DNA from: Orthonyx spaldingii
Lineage: Eukaryota; Chordata; Aves; Passeriformes; Orthonychidae
Reading direction: 5' to 3'
DNA length: 64,000 bases
Assembly (NCBI GenBank): GCA_013397795.1
Contig: VZTJ01004744.1
Coordinates: 1,175,841-1,239,840 of the forward strand
Under the pieces are notes generated by a model. It made no database searches. It was not told the DNA's origin and worked only from the letters and a program-made list of their open reading frames with translations. The position numbers were made by a program, and so were the translations under genes. Numbering within the stretch: the stretch's first letter is position 1; the number at the start of each line of letters is the position of its first letter. Positions 22,965 to 33,680 of the stretch are shown here, in pieces.

Positions 22965-23042
22965 GTCAGGGCAATCGCCTGCCGTACTTCATCAACTACT
23001 TCTTTGACACCTACCTGCTGATCAACGAGGACACTCCTGTGG
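22965..23042 (+). CDS. CDH23: Cadherin-23, exon encoding start of EC1
   Basis: Acceptor tcttcccag|gt and donor g|gtaagt bound 78 bases, phase 1 at both ends. It encodes GQGNRLPYFINYFF followed by DTYLLINEDTPVG. The mature N-terminus would be Gln-Gly-Asn-Arg-Leu-Pro, against Gln-Val-Asn-Arg-Leu-Pro in recalled human. The Asn3/Arg4 motif contributes to the extra N-terminal calcium site of CDH23 that stiffens the handshake with protocadherin-15. Glu21 in INEDTPVG is the first ligand of the EC1-EC2 linker calcium sites. FFDTYLLI and EDTPVG are identical to the human form as I recall it. The exon continues in frame into the one at 50553. Confidence 0.96.
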
Positions 23043-24204
23043 GTAAGTGGGATGAGCCCATGGAAAAGTATGAAAAAGGAATGTTTTCCTTTTGATTGAC
23101 AGATGGAGCTTTTCTTCCTTTATTTAGCTGGGGATCGGTTTTTAGTAAATGCAGAAATCGACCCGGTCACTCTCGGCGCCTTCCCAGGCTCTCAGGCCAT
23201 TAAACTTGTGGTCTTCAATCAGGGCTCGTGACTGGCTTTTAATGCAGGAGGAATCGATTGGGAGGCTGGGATGGAGCCTGTGGAGGTCCCTTCTCCCACC
23301 TCCAGCCTTGCAGCCCGAGCACCACCTTCCTTGAGAAGGGGCTCTTGCTGCACCCACGTCAGTATCAGAGCTGCTGAGGGTTGGAAGAGCCTGGAGAGGT
23401 CTCCTGCAGTGACTGCTCAGCTCAACCAGTGCTTCCAGCTGAGCCTTCTGTCCCTGCCTGGCTCCCCTTGCAGCCCCGGTGGGAATTTGGGGTGGTGTCC
23501 GAGCAAGCAGGCGCGATGTGGAGTCTTGGTTTGGATGGATGGTGGAGGCTCCTGCGTGGTAGCTGAGCTCTGCACGGAGATGCAGAGGAGCTTCTTTTCC
23601 CAGGAGAAGCCCTGGGAAGGGAGCAGCAGTGGGAGCTGCTTGGGAACAGCTTAATGGAAATGCTTCCTCACAGAGCACCTTGCTCTCCAAGTACTTGAGC
23701 TTGAAATACCTCATGGGAATTGCACTGAATGTCTATTTTGTCAGAAAATAGGGACAGATTTCCTACAGCCTGCTTTCCAGTGAGACATTATGCGAGTCAA
23801 GTTGTTCTTGGAATTACTTTGGCAGTTGAATTTCATTTTTTTTTAAGCTTTGTATTACACTGTGTATATATATAATTGACTCTTAAGAATATTGGCACCT
23901 TGGGATTTTGTTTCCAGATGCACCGGAGGGAAATGTCAGCCTGGGAAGTGTTGACACACACAGTTGTTTCTGTGTTTCCTGCTGTTGGTAGGTGTTTCCT
24001 GAGTTAGGGTTTATTAACTTTTAAAAAAAAAAGCAGCATCTGGAAACACCTTTCTGAGATCCTAAGTGTGAGGAGCAGAACTGTGTGTGGTGCCTGTTCC
24101 CTGGCAAAAAAAAAGTGTCTCTTTCTGAGGTCTGAGTGCCCATTCCCATGACATCCCTCCCTGCAAACCCAGCAGTTCCCTGCCTGCTGCCTGCCATGCT
24201 GAGA

Positions 24205-24410
24205 GGGATCTTAAGCAACAATTAAGAGATCATTCCCCCTCTAATCACTTACAAGAGTAAATTAGTCTTGTCAGGAGCTATTAAGACAGAGAGCTCGGAA
24301 TTCATTAGGCGAGATTGGGCCGAGGGAGCTGCTGGCGCTGCCGCCGGTCCAGGCTGATTAATTTCTCCCAAAACATCATCAATGCCCATCTGTTTCATTT
24401 AGGTCTGGGG
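24205..24410. promoter_or_regulatory. ATTA-rich candidate conserved element
   Basis: Clustered homeodomain-like cores (caattaag, ctaatcac, ctgattaatttc) lie about 1.2 kb into intron 3, with no repeat likeness. Regulatory role is inference. Confidence 0.3.
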
Positions 24411-24470
24411 AGAGCAATTTTCAGGTGGACTGACCCTGTAGTCAGTTATTTCACCCAGAAGTAATGGAAA

Positions 24471-24485
24471 CACACACACACACAC
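24471..24485. repeat. (CA)n microsatellite, short
   Basis: A cacaca run of about 15 bases leads into cgtgtg. Confidence 0.9.
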
Positions 24486-25420
24486 GTGTGGAGGGAGTGG
24501 GAGGTGGGAGCTCCAGGAAGGTGCTGGGGAGGGATTTGTAGGAGAAGAGGGGAGATGTCTGGAGAGGAGGATGAGGAGGAGGGACAGGGTTTGGTTGGGC
24601 TGTGGTGGAATGGGCAAGATAGGCCCCAGGAGAGCCCGTGCCAGCTGCCAACAGCTGTATCACCTCGTGTTTGACTTGGAAAATGGGAGTAGTGGCTGGA
24701 TAACACCCCCTGGGAGAGGAGTGTGCAGGAGAGGGACTGTCCATCTTCATCCTGCTGCTGTTTACCTTAAGCAGAATCATTCCAAGGGCCGCTTTGCTTA
24801 CTCCCAGACCTTTTGGTGTGGATAAGGGATGCTGTGGATGCCAGGTGAGTTGCTGGAGGGCCCTGGCAAGGCGTGAGGTGAGCTGGGAAGGTGGCACTGC
24901 AGCCCTGGGTTTGCCAGCAGGTGGGAATGGGCAGGCAGCACTCCAGGCTCCTCGTGGTCGGGGTCCCTGCTGCTGCCAAAGGAATGTCTCCTTAGCATAA
25001 TGGAATGACTGGAGTCTAATTGCCCAGCAAATGGATTTGCTGTGAGCGGGACAGGAATGGGAAAATGAAGATGATCCATCATGTCAGGTCTGTAAGTAGC
25101 CTTATAACCACCCAGCTTGGATTCACCCAGGTTTCTCTGAAAGCCTTCATGCCTCAACGCCTCGCAAAATGCATGACAAAAGAGGCCATTCAGACGAGTG
25201 TAATTCCACTTCCCCTTCATCCTAGCGATAACGTTGTAGCATCACTGGAATAATGTTGTCTTAAAAGAGAGGGAAACACTTCCCCCACTGCACTTGAGGT
25301 GATGACACGCACTTGGCCTTGCCCTCAGGTCAGGGGCACGGTCACCAGGCGGGGACAATGTGTCCCCTCCCGCCCATCAGCCCTTGGTAGCTCATGCCTT
25401 GCTTAAAACCAGGAGAGGAA

Positions 25421-25548
25421 CTAAGTGTGGATCTTAGGCCAGGTTGGATGGGGCTGTGAGCACTTGGTCTAGTGGGAGGTGCCCCTGAGTGTGGCAGGGG
25501 GGTGATCTTTGAGGTCCCTTCCAACCCAAACCATTCCAGATTCCATGA
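25421..25548 (+). mobile_element. CR1 LINE 3' end, sense
   Basis: Recognisable blocks are taggccaggttggatgggg, cttggtctagtgggagg and gaggtcccttccaaccc, with the terminal repeat agattccatga. Confidence 0.88.
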
Positions 25549-26080
25549 AGGACGGGTGTCCCGTGTAAAGCCTGAGGCTGGGCAGTGCGTGGCACTGGGA
25601 ATGGCCCTGGGATGACCATTCCCTGGGCAATGTGTGCTGGTGACAGCAGCTGGGACAGCTGGAGGCTGGGCACCCCCAGGACTCCTGCTAGGGCTGCCTT
25701 CTGTTTGATTCCCTTACTTACTCCTGGGTAGGAAAGCCCACAGCTCTCTGCTCTGCACTCCACCAGCTCACTGGGATGCCTCCTGTGCCTGGTGACACAC
25801 TCAGCCCTGGGTCCCCCAAATTTGCCTGCCTCAGCACCTCCTTCCATGCATTAACCTGGGACAGCACAGGGCCAGGGAGAACCCCCACGTCAGCAAGTCC
25901 CAGGGTTGGGAGCACTGCAGGGTGACAGCCCCAGGCAGAGCCAGCTCAGCACCTTGTCCAGTGACCCGGGCTGGGTTTGCTGCTCAGAGCCCCCTTTTCC
26001 TTCCCTCCAGCTCCATGGCTCTCCCAGGAGGCTCCTCGGGCTGTGCTCTCCATCCCGGGGTTCACCGTGCTCAGGGAGCA

Positions 26081-26110
26081 GGATGGATGGATGGATGGAT
26101 GGATGGATGG
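26081..26110. repeat. (GGAT)n microsatellite
   Basis: About 7.5 perfect GGAT units. The number is likely polymorphic. Confidence 0.95.
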
Positions 26111-27644
26111 CTGGCTGACAGGGAATTTCATAGGTTGCTCTGTGCAGCTTTTGCTGAGCTGGCAAACGCTGTGACCGTGGATATTTCTCCACTGAATTTG
26201 AATAGGCAGAGCTGAACCTTGCTCTTTGTAAGACCTGCTGCAGAATGGGCTGTAGCGGGCACTGCCCATGGAGTCGTGGCTCTCGCTGTGCCCCGAGGTT
26301 GCTGCAGCCTAGGAGGAGTCAGGGAGAGCAGAGTGCCACTGAGGTGTGGGTGTATTTTGAGGGCTGGTGGTGATTAGAGTGCTTAGGTTGGTGTGTGACA
26401 CCTCGTGCCTGCTGGGACACAGAATTATTTCACAAGAAAACTCAAGAGGAACATGGTATTTCGCAGGCAGGGCGCTCTGCGGTGACTCCTCACGTGGCTC
26501 TGAGGCAACACATCCTTCTGATATTTGTGGATGATGTGACTTAATTCTCCATCCTAAACAAGGACCAGGCCAGAGGGCTTTTCTTCTCCAGGCAGGGAAG
26601 GCTTCCATCCTCCACACTCTGTATCTGTCCTTTCCAAGGCAATCATCTCTTCCAACACAGCCTTTTGCTGCCGTGCTCTGGTTCTGGACAGGGAGATGCT
26701 TTGGCACCCAGGCAAGGTCCCCGGGGGTGCTGGGCCACTCAAGCTGCTGCTGAAGATATGGTTATCAGTGTGGGATTGAGCACAGGCTAAACCTGTTTGG
26801 TCCCACAGCTGTCGGCATCTGCCGGCCACTGCGGTGCCCAGGCTCCTCCAAATGCATCACTGGATGGAAAAAAGACAAAAAAACCCCTGGCTCTCTGATC
26901 CCTGCATCCTTCTGGACTGATGAAATCGTTTCAGAGCTGGGATGTCCATGCATGAGGCTTGGGGTCCATCTGTTGGGGATGGATTTGGATGGAGGGCTGT
27001 GGTCGTCTGAGCAGGGCACAGCCACCAGACCCTTTTCCCTTTGGTGTCTCCGGGTCTCCTGTTGCTGGAGAGGGGGATGTACCTGCTCTTGTGTCCCTCT
27101 TGCTCAAAATTAGATATTAAAGAGAAAATGACAAATTAACCTCTGTGCACCACGGGGTTAAAAGTCACAGTGGCAAGACCAGAAAGTACCCTGGGGGCAC
27201 GCTGTTAATGAGGTGCTAATTGGTTAACGAGGGGGTGGGGCTCGGGGTGGCTTTAAAGATTGGGAATTAAGGCCTCCAGGAGAAGGCAGTGGGAGGAATA
27301 CCGGGAGCGTGGGGCAGTGCAGGAGTTCTGGCCAGGAGTCACTGCCTTCCTCACAGCCAGGTGAGCAGGAAAACGATCCCTGTATTTGTGTGTGTTCGCT
27401 GACACAGCTCCAGAAACGCTCCACACTAAAGCTGCTGCCTGGTCAGGAGGGAAAGGGAATGTGCAGTTAGGAGGAAGGTGGGAGCTCAAAGCCAGGAGAC
27501 CTTTCCCCGTGCCAGAGACAGCAATGCTGCGTGTCTGGATCTATTTGAGAAGGGTTTTTCTTCTGCTCTGCAAAGCTGGGGTTCAGCTAGACCAGCATTT
27601 AGACCTAGCTTGCAAGATGAGGTGTGTTTACAGGAGTCGTGATG

Positions 27645-28470
27645 GTGATGCCCCATCGCTGGAAGTGTGTGAGGAGCTGTTTTAGTTTGCCTCAACACCG
27701 TCTGCCAGGGCTGTCAGAGACATGAGGGGGGAAGGAGTGAACACTGGCACTTGCAGGGGGCAGCCAGGAGTGGGGAAAGCCCGGTCTCTGCAGAGACTTG
27801 GCCTGGCAACACCTCACACCAGGCAGGCGCCAGGAGACACTGCGGAAAGGTCTCTGCCAACGGGCAGCAGGAGAAAGTTCCGACCGGACCAAGGGTGTCC
27901 TGCCAGCAGGCACAGCTTGGGAGGGGCCGGGGGGTATAAAACCCCACTGTGCCACAAGTTCGGGGCCGGCTTGTCCAACCTTCCCATTGGGGGGTGGCTT
28001 TTCCAGCCTTGCCTTTTGGGGTTTTTTCCAAGACTCGCTCATTGCTGAGGCTCCCCCGCCGCCGTTGCTCACCGGTGCCCGTCGCTCCCCCATAGCCTGA
28101 CTCTGGCTCTCCTGCCCTCGCTGGTGATAACGCCCTCTTTTTCCCTCTGTCTCCCCCCTCCCCAATTCCTTTTCCATCTTCCTTCTTTTCTGTCTTTTCC
28201 GCCCCCTCTCGTTTGGACAACTCCATTTTCCTTTCGTTTGAGTTACAAATAAACGGTTCTCAGATACAGCATCTGCCTCGCTTGGCTCAGTTCTGTTCCC
28301 GACCATCCATTTTAAAAGAACTCCTCGCAGTTCCTCCCCCATTGGAACGCGACAAAGTGTCCAAGGGCAGGTTGGAGCGGGCTTGGAGCACGCTGAGGTG
28401 TCCCTGCCCATGGCAAAGGGGATGGAATGAGATGGTTTCTAGGATTCCTTCTCACACAAACCGTTCTGTG
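27645..28470 (+). mobile_element. CR1 LINE 3' end, sense, split by a solo LTR
   Basis: The left part (27645-27667, gatgccccatcgctggaagtg) and the right part (28355-28470, from gtccaagggcaggttggagc onwards) are adjacent in the CR1 consensus. They are separated here by the LTR at 27668-28354. The CR1 is therefore older than the LTR. Confidence 0.85.
27668..28354 (+). mobile_element. Solo LTR of an endogenous retrovirus, inserted in CR1
   Basis: The 687-bp unit begins TGTGAGGAG and ends GCGACA (TG...CA ends). It is flanked by the 5-bp direct repeat AAGTG (27663-27667 and 28355-28359), and removing it restores CR1. Inside are a TATA box (TATAAAA, 27935-27941) about 270 bases in and an AATAAA (28248-28253) about 100 bases from the end, giving a U3-R-U5 layout in + orientation. 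It has no gag, pol or env, so it is the usual product of recombination between two LTRs. A 5-bp duplication is typical of ERVL-like and some other classes; I cannot assign a family. It lies in the same orientation as CDH23 transcription. Confidence 0.85.
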
Positions 28471-29169
28471 GGAGGACAAGGGAGGCTGCCTATCCCTCTC
28501 TGTGGTGCTGCCTCTGATCAGCTTCAGCTGCCGGTGAGACCAGGCTGCTGCATATAAATAATCCCCAGCTGGGAGGGCAAACAGGGTAAAACAAGGGGGC
28601 AAGTGCATGGTGGCACTTGGGCTGTGTCTGGTCACAGAGCTTGGGGCCCAGGTGTGTTAGCTCTGACCTGGGAGCTTGGGGCCCGTAATGGTAAAAAACC
28701 CCACAAAGCTGCTCTTGTTGCTTATCTGACAGAAATGAGGTGAGTTGGCAAGCACAGGAGGACCCTAAACTCCTTGGTTTGCTTGCTGGGTGGGCTGCCT
28801 GTGTCCATCACCCCCGTGGGGTGCCTGTGTGCAGCAGGCAGGACTGGTTTGGCCTTTTAGGAAGGGTAATTCCAGAGGAATATGCCAGACTCTGGCTGTG
28901 ACAGGGATTGCATGGTTTTGAACCTGCCTCACAAGTTTGGTTATGGCCATTGCTGAGATTCTTCTTCACAAAGGGAGGCTGTGGCCACCTCACCTTTCTC
29001 TTCTGTGTTTATTTATCACCCAATGGCTGTTTACTGCCTAAAACTGAATTTTCAGGGTTCTTGAGGGCTCTTCAGAGGAGCAGCCTCGTTTCTAAGTGTG
29101 CTGACGGCCCTAATGAACAGCAATATTTGAGGAGAGCTTAAGGAGGGGATCTCAGCTCTCTGAACTCAA

Positions 29170-29480
29170 GCCCTTTTTCTGTCATTTGAAGGCCCATTGA
29201 TGAAATTACTTGTTGAGCTGCAGAAAGTACAGCATCTTTAATGAAAACTTAAGGCTAGAAAATGAGTTATTCCCAACATCAGGAAACTTAAGGTTAAAAA
29301 AAAAAGCCCCACTCCCACCCAAACCCTTAACCCTGCGTCATTAAATTAATCACTTCATCAATCACTTAAACTTTCATATCTGCTTTGCTAATAGGCAGTA
29401 ACATTAATGCTTATATTTCAGAAGGGGAAGAGGGAGAAGGAAGAAAGTATATTTGCAATATGGACTCATTAACATGCCAG
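29170..29480. promoter_or_regulatory. AT-rich candidate conserved element
   Basis: The block contains cattaaattaatcacttc, catcaatcactta, gctaataggcag and acattaatgc. No repeat family is recognised. ATTA density suggests homeodomain binding; function is untested. Confidence 0.28.
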
Positions 29481-29896
29481 GGTAACCTTGCTCCTGGCAA
29501 GCGCCTCATCAAACCATCCCAAGGTTTGATCTCGCCACCTTTTGAGCCCTGGCACGGGGGCCAGGCCCTTTCCAGAGAGCGGGAGAAAGATGTGTGAGTT
29601 TGGTAATGAGGTCTGGGGTGATTTTTTATGTCTGGGATGGCTTTAGCAGCATTAATTATCTGCACAGGGCTGTCTGTAGGAGCTTCATTTGAGGGCTGGC
29701 TTCTCTCTGGCTGTGCCCCCTTCCTTGTTACTCAGGAATGCCCAGACTTGGATATCAACACTGTCCCAGCTCAGTTAAATTGGGCCTTCCAGGCTGATTG
29801 GAGGCATTAGCATGGGTGACAAAACTGATACAGAGCAGGGATAATAATGTGAGTTAGGCTTAAAAAGGAAAAACACAGGAGGCAGGGAAAAGTGTA

Positions 29897-29968
29897 CATA
29901 TATATATATATATGGATATATGGATGTGTGTGTATATATTAAAGTCAGGAGACATATATATATATATA
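29897..29968. repeat. Compound (TA)n/(TG)n microsatellite
   Basis: Two (TA)n blocks (29898-29912 and about 29953-29968) flank a TG-rich spacer. Confidence 0.9.
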
Positions 29969-30285
29969 AGTATCTTTGCAGAGGTATTCACATTCTAAGG
30001 GAATGTTATCAGCCAAGGATATTTCCCTGTGCTGGAGGGAAACACTGGCACTGGCATACACTCGTAATTTTATTTTTGGTGGGGAAGGTGAGCTGTGATT
30101 TCACTATCAGGGAAAAAAAAAGCGCTGGTTGCAAACAGTGATGAACATGCTTGTGTGTTTTGCCAGATCAGAAACTTGATGTATTTGGGTTGTGTGAGCT
30201 TAAAAAGGAAGGAAAAAAACCCTATCCCTATCTCCTTTACCTCCTACTTCTAATGTTGGCACATCTGAGATCTCTGCAGTCTGGA

Positions 30286-30426
30286 CCTGCCCCATCCCTG
30301 GAAGTGTTCAAGGCCAGGTTGGATGGGTCTTGGAACAACCTGGGATAGTGGAAGGTGTCCCTGCCCATGGCAGGGGGTGGAACAAGACAGTCTTCAAGCT
30401 CCCTTTCAATCCAAACCATTCCATGG
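30286..30426 (+). mobile_element. CR1 LINE 3' end, sense
   Basis: It follows the consensus closely: tgccccatccctggaagtg, ttcaaggccaggttggatgg, gtgtccctgcccatggcagg and aatccaaaccattccatgg. Confidence 0.92.
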
Positions 30427-31049
30427 CACCCTCAGTGACTCTTTTTGTAGAATTTTCAGGCTAGTAAAAAAATTGCCCTTTCAGTTAAAACTTTCTATAA
30501 TTGGGCACTGTGGAAGTCCTTTTCTTTAAGAAGAAAAATTCAGGCTCCTTGTTGCCAGCACCACCAGTTAGTGGTTGTTGCTTGCTGGTGTAAAACAAGC
30601 CAGAAATTGCCAAGGGAAAAAACCAACAGCATCAACAAAAAAGAGTTAAGGAAGGTCCAGCTTTGGTTTCATGTGCCTCAAAATCACCTGAGCAATTAAA
30701 CCACGAAAAATTTACTTAGGGGGTCCCCATTATGGAAAGCTGCCACATCCCAGCATGGAAATAGGCAGGTAGGAGAGAGCCCTTCTGGAAATGTTTTCAT
30801 GTGCCGCGGCTCTGAGATCGTGGAATGCAACTCCCGCTGCTGGGACGCGCCTGGGCAGGAGCCTGCTGCTCTCCCAGTGAGCATCCCCTGTGTGGGGCGG
30901 GGATGTTGGTACTTGGTGAGCTGTGCTGATTGCCTGGGTGGCAGGACCACCTCTTGGGAAGATTGTTTCAGCACATTTTCCATGATTTTGGGGAGCCTCA
31001 GTGTTGTCGCACGGCTCCATCCCCTCCGTGTCTCCCGGCTTTTAAACTG

Positions 31050-31180
31050 ATTTATGGCCGGCGTGTGCTAATGCACCCTCCTGCCTTTGAATGGCTTAAT
31101 GTGCTTGATTGGCAGGGGGAGTTAATAAATTGGTTCCTCCTGTCAGACTGCTCGGGTACATTGATGGCTTTTGAATTAAC
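31050..31180. promoter_or_regulatory. Candidate conserved element
   Basis: Non-repetitive, with gtgctaatgcacc, gcttaatgtgcttgattgg, agttaataaattgg and tgaattaactgtaacc. Homeodomain-like cores recur at short spacing. Confidence 0.28.
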
Positions 31181-31289
31181 TGTAACCACTTGGGGAGGGG
31201 GGGAAAGAAAGCCTTGTTGGACAACTCCATGAAAACATCTGTTCCCTTTGCAGTGCTGGCCAGAGCAGTGAGAAAGCTCCGTGCGCTGC

Positions 31290-31610
31290 TTCTCTTAAAG
31301 ATTTATTAATATTGCTGGGTACACGAGGGGGAAAGATTTCAAACACTTGACATTTAATGGTTAGTAACTCAATTTTATTCCATTCATCTGCATGGCTTTG
31401 TCAGGTGCCTGCTCTGCCGAGGCTCTGGTGTTGTATCACGGAGGTTGTCTCGCTGCCTGTGAGCAATTAGGAGGGTGATTTGGTACCCGAATCCGGAGAA
31501 ACCTTTTTCTTTTTCCTTTCTAATTGATTATTAGCTTTGAGGTGAGAGCTGGTCTCATGGAATGTAATATCCTTTCATAAACAGGGATGTGGTGGCTTTA
31601 CTTGCTCTGC
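31290..31610. promoter_or_regulatory. AT-rich candidate conserved element
   Basis: Contains agatttattaatattgc, acatttaatggttagtaac, gagcaattagg and ctaattgattattagc. It shows no likeness to CR1 or LTRs and lies 110 bp after the preceding candidate, so the two may form one unit. Confidence 0.28.
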
Positions 31611-33499
31611 TGTTTTGGTTTCAAGCAGTTAATTTGAAAATAAGAGGGGGGGAAAGGGATTTTGAAATATAGAAAGTCCAAGGGAGACGAACAATTTGGG
31701 ATAAGGAGAGAAGCGAGGAGCATCCTCCCAGGCAGAGATTAATGGTTGTTACTAATGATTTTGGGAAATAGAGGGGAAGGAACAAGATGTGGCAGAAGAT
31801 TGTAAAACAAGTAACAGCACTGCGGAAAAACCTGACTCTGGAAATGCACCTTTCCCCATATGACAGCAGCATCAAATTAAACACATCCTGCCGGATAAAG
31901 CAGCATTTCCCTGCCGAGGAGCACTGAGGTGTAGTGGGGTGGTGAGGCAAGAAGTGAGGGGACCACACAGAAAGCACCATCCTGCCTTCACCTCTCTCCC
32001 AGCAGCTTTCCTAGGGGCATAAAGGGTGTGGAAAAAAACATCTCCCAGGATCTGCAAGTTGTTCTTTGTCTTGGAAAAACTGTCTGCACTCCCGTCAGGT
32101 GCAGAGTGTGGGGAGTGAGGGCTTGCAGAGTCAGCCAGAAGTCATTGCCCACCTGCTTTGGTGGGCTGGGGGAAAGAGTCAGAAATTAAGGCTCTGTATT
32201 AGGGGGGAAAAAAAATTCCAAGCTGGTTTCATCACGCTGCAACAGGATGATCTCACAGAGCCATAAAAATTGGCAGCATCCTCGAAGTTTACGTAGTGCT
32301 GGCAGGAGAATGAGTTTCACTGGTGCTGGGATGCTCCACAGGCAGTTTCTGGCAGATACAGGTGGGAAAGATATCTCTTAGGAGAGAGGGGAGGCTGCTG
32401 CCTCCATGGATTTTAAACCAGGAGCTTGGTTTTGCATTCCAGGTTGTATGCTGGAGGTGTAGTTTTATTTTATTTTGCTGGTTAGTTCATCTCAAAAGCC
32501 AAAGTCTCTGTGCTTGGTGGGCATCCCGCTGTGAAATCATCTGGAGTCTGTTGGAGAGGATGTTTTCCAGTGGTGGTATTCCCCTTCCTCCCCCCAGAAG
32601 CAGAAGTTCACCCTGGGACCAGCAAATACCAGCAAATAGATGGTCTGGGTTTGCTCTTTGTGTGTCCTGCATCCTGTATCCAGTGGTATTATCCAGGCAG
32701 GCAGAGGGACAGTTTTCACTGGGATGCTGCTCCCAGGAGTGGAGGAATGCTCTTGAAAAGAAGTTTTCCTCTCATGGATCTGCACACAGCCTCTTTAGAA
32801 CCAGGTGCAACGTCAGTATTTGGGCTGCCCTGGCTGGAGGGGGGTGACAAGGCAGGGCTGGCCCAGCTGCTTCGCCAGGCATGGGCTCATCCCTGTTTTC
32901 CATGGAAGCCACTGCCTTGCGCAAGTGGCCCCAGGTGGTTGGATAATGGCTTCCTTAATTGTGCTCTGAATGAGATTAACTTCTTATCTGGCAGTCTGAC
33001 ATCTTTATTGTTATTAATGTGTGAACAGTGCACTGTGGTGGGGTTTTCGTGCACAGCTTTGGTGGCAAATGTTTTGCTTTTGTTTGCTGGTGTCTGTTAC
33101 TTCCCAGGCTCCAAGGGCAAGGATCCCAGAGGTCAAGGAACGCTGCTCCTATTTCTTTCCTCATTAAATGGTCACTGCCATTGCATTGCAGCTATTCCCC
33201 TTTATTCCTTCTTTGGAACTGTGAGCAGAGGTGGTGGCAAGCAATTCCTCTGGTGAGTCTGGGGTTTCATGGGACAAAGAGTGTCGGAATGGGACATGGG
33301 GGGCTGGGGACCATCAGCCAGGTGGGGCTTGGGATTTTGGGATGCATCCAGGGATGGGAAGGCTTGGGATGCTGCCAGGGATGGGTGCAGATGCCCACGG
33401 GGATGAGGGTGCTCTGGCAGGGGCTGGATCTGTCCCGTGGAGCTGGCAGGGACAGGAAAGGGAGCTGTGGAGGGTGGGAGGCGGCTGCAATCTGTCCAC

Positions 33500-33680
33500 T
33501 CCACGAAAAGTAGTTTCTGTGTGTAACTTGCTATTAGACAGGATAACAAGGTCAATAATGCCTTTGCCTGGGAGAGCTTCAGCCAACACTTCCATCAAAA
33601 CCAATATTAATTTTCACTAATTAGGAGCTGCAGCTAATGAGTGTCACAGCTAATTTACCTCATCCATAACGAGGGAGGGG
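33500..33680. promoter_or_regulatory. ATTA-clustered candidate enhancer in intron 3
   Basis: A palindromic TAATTA (33618-33623) lies among aatattaattttcac, gcagctaatgag and cagctaatttacc. The palindrome gagctgcagct is just beside it. This is the densest homeodomain-like cluster I see in the window. Function is inferred from texture only. Confidence 0.35.

Noticed and set aside
23330..23440. Possible CR1-like piece (ctgctgagggttggaagag)
   Set aside because: Too short and diverged to separate from unique sequence.
27692..28411. 239-codon open frame, minus strand
   Set aside because: It starts inside the CR1 tail and runs antisense through the solo LTR, so it is a repeat artefact, not a gene.
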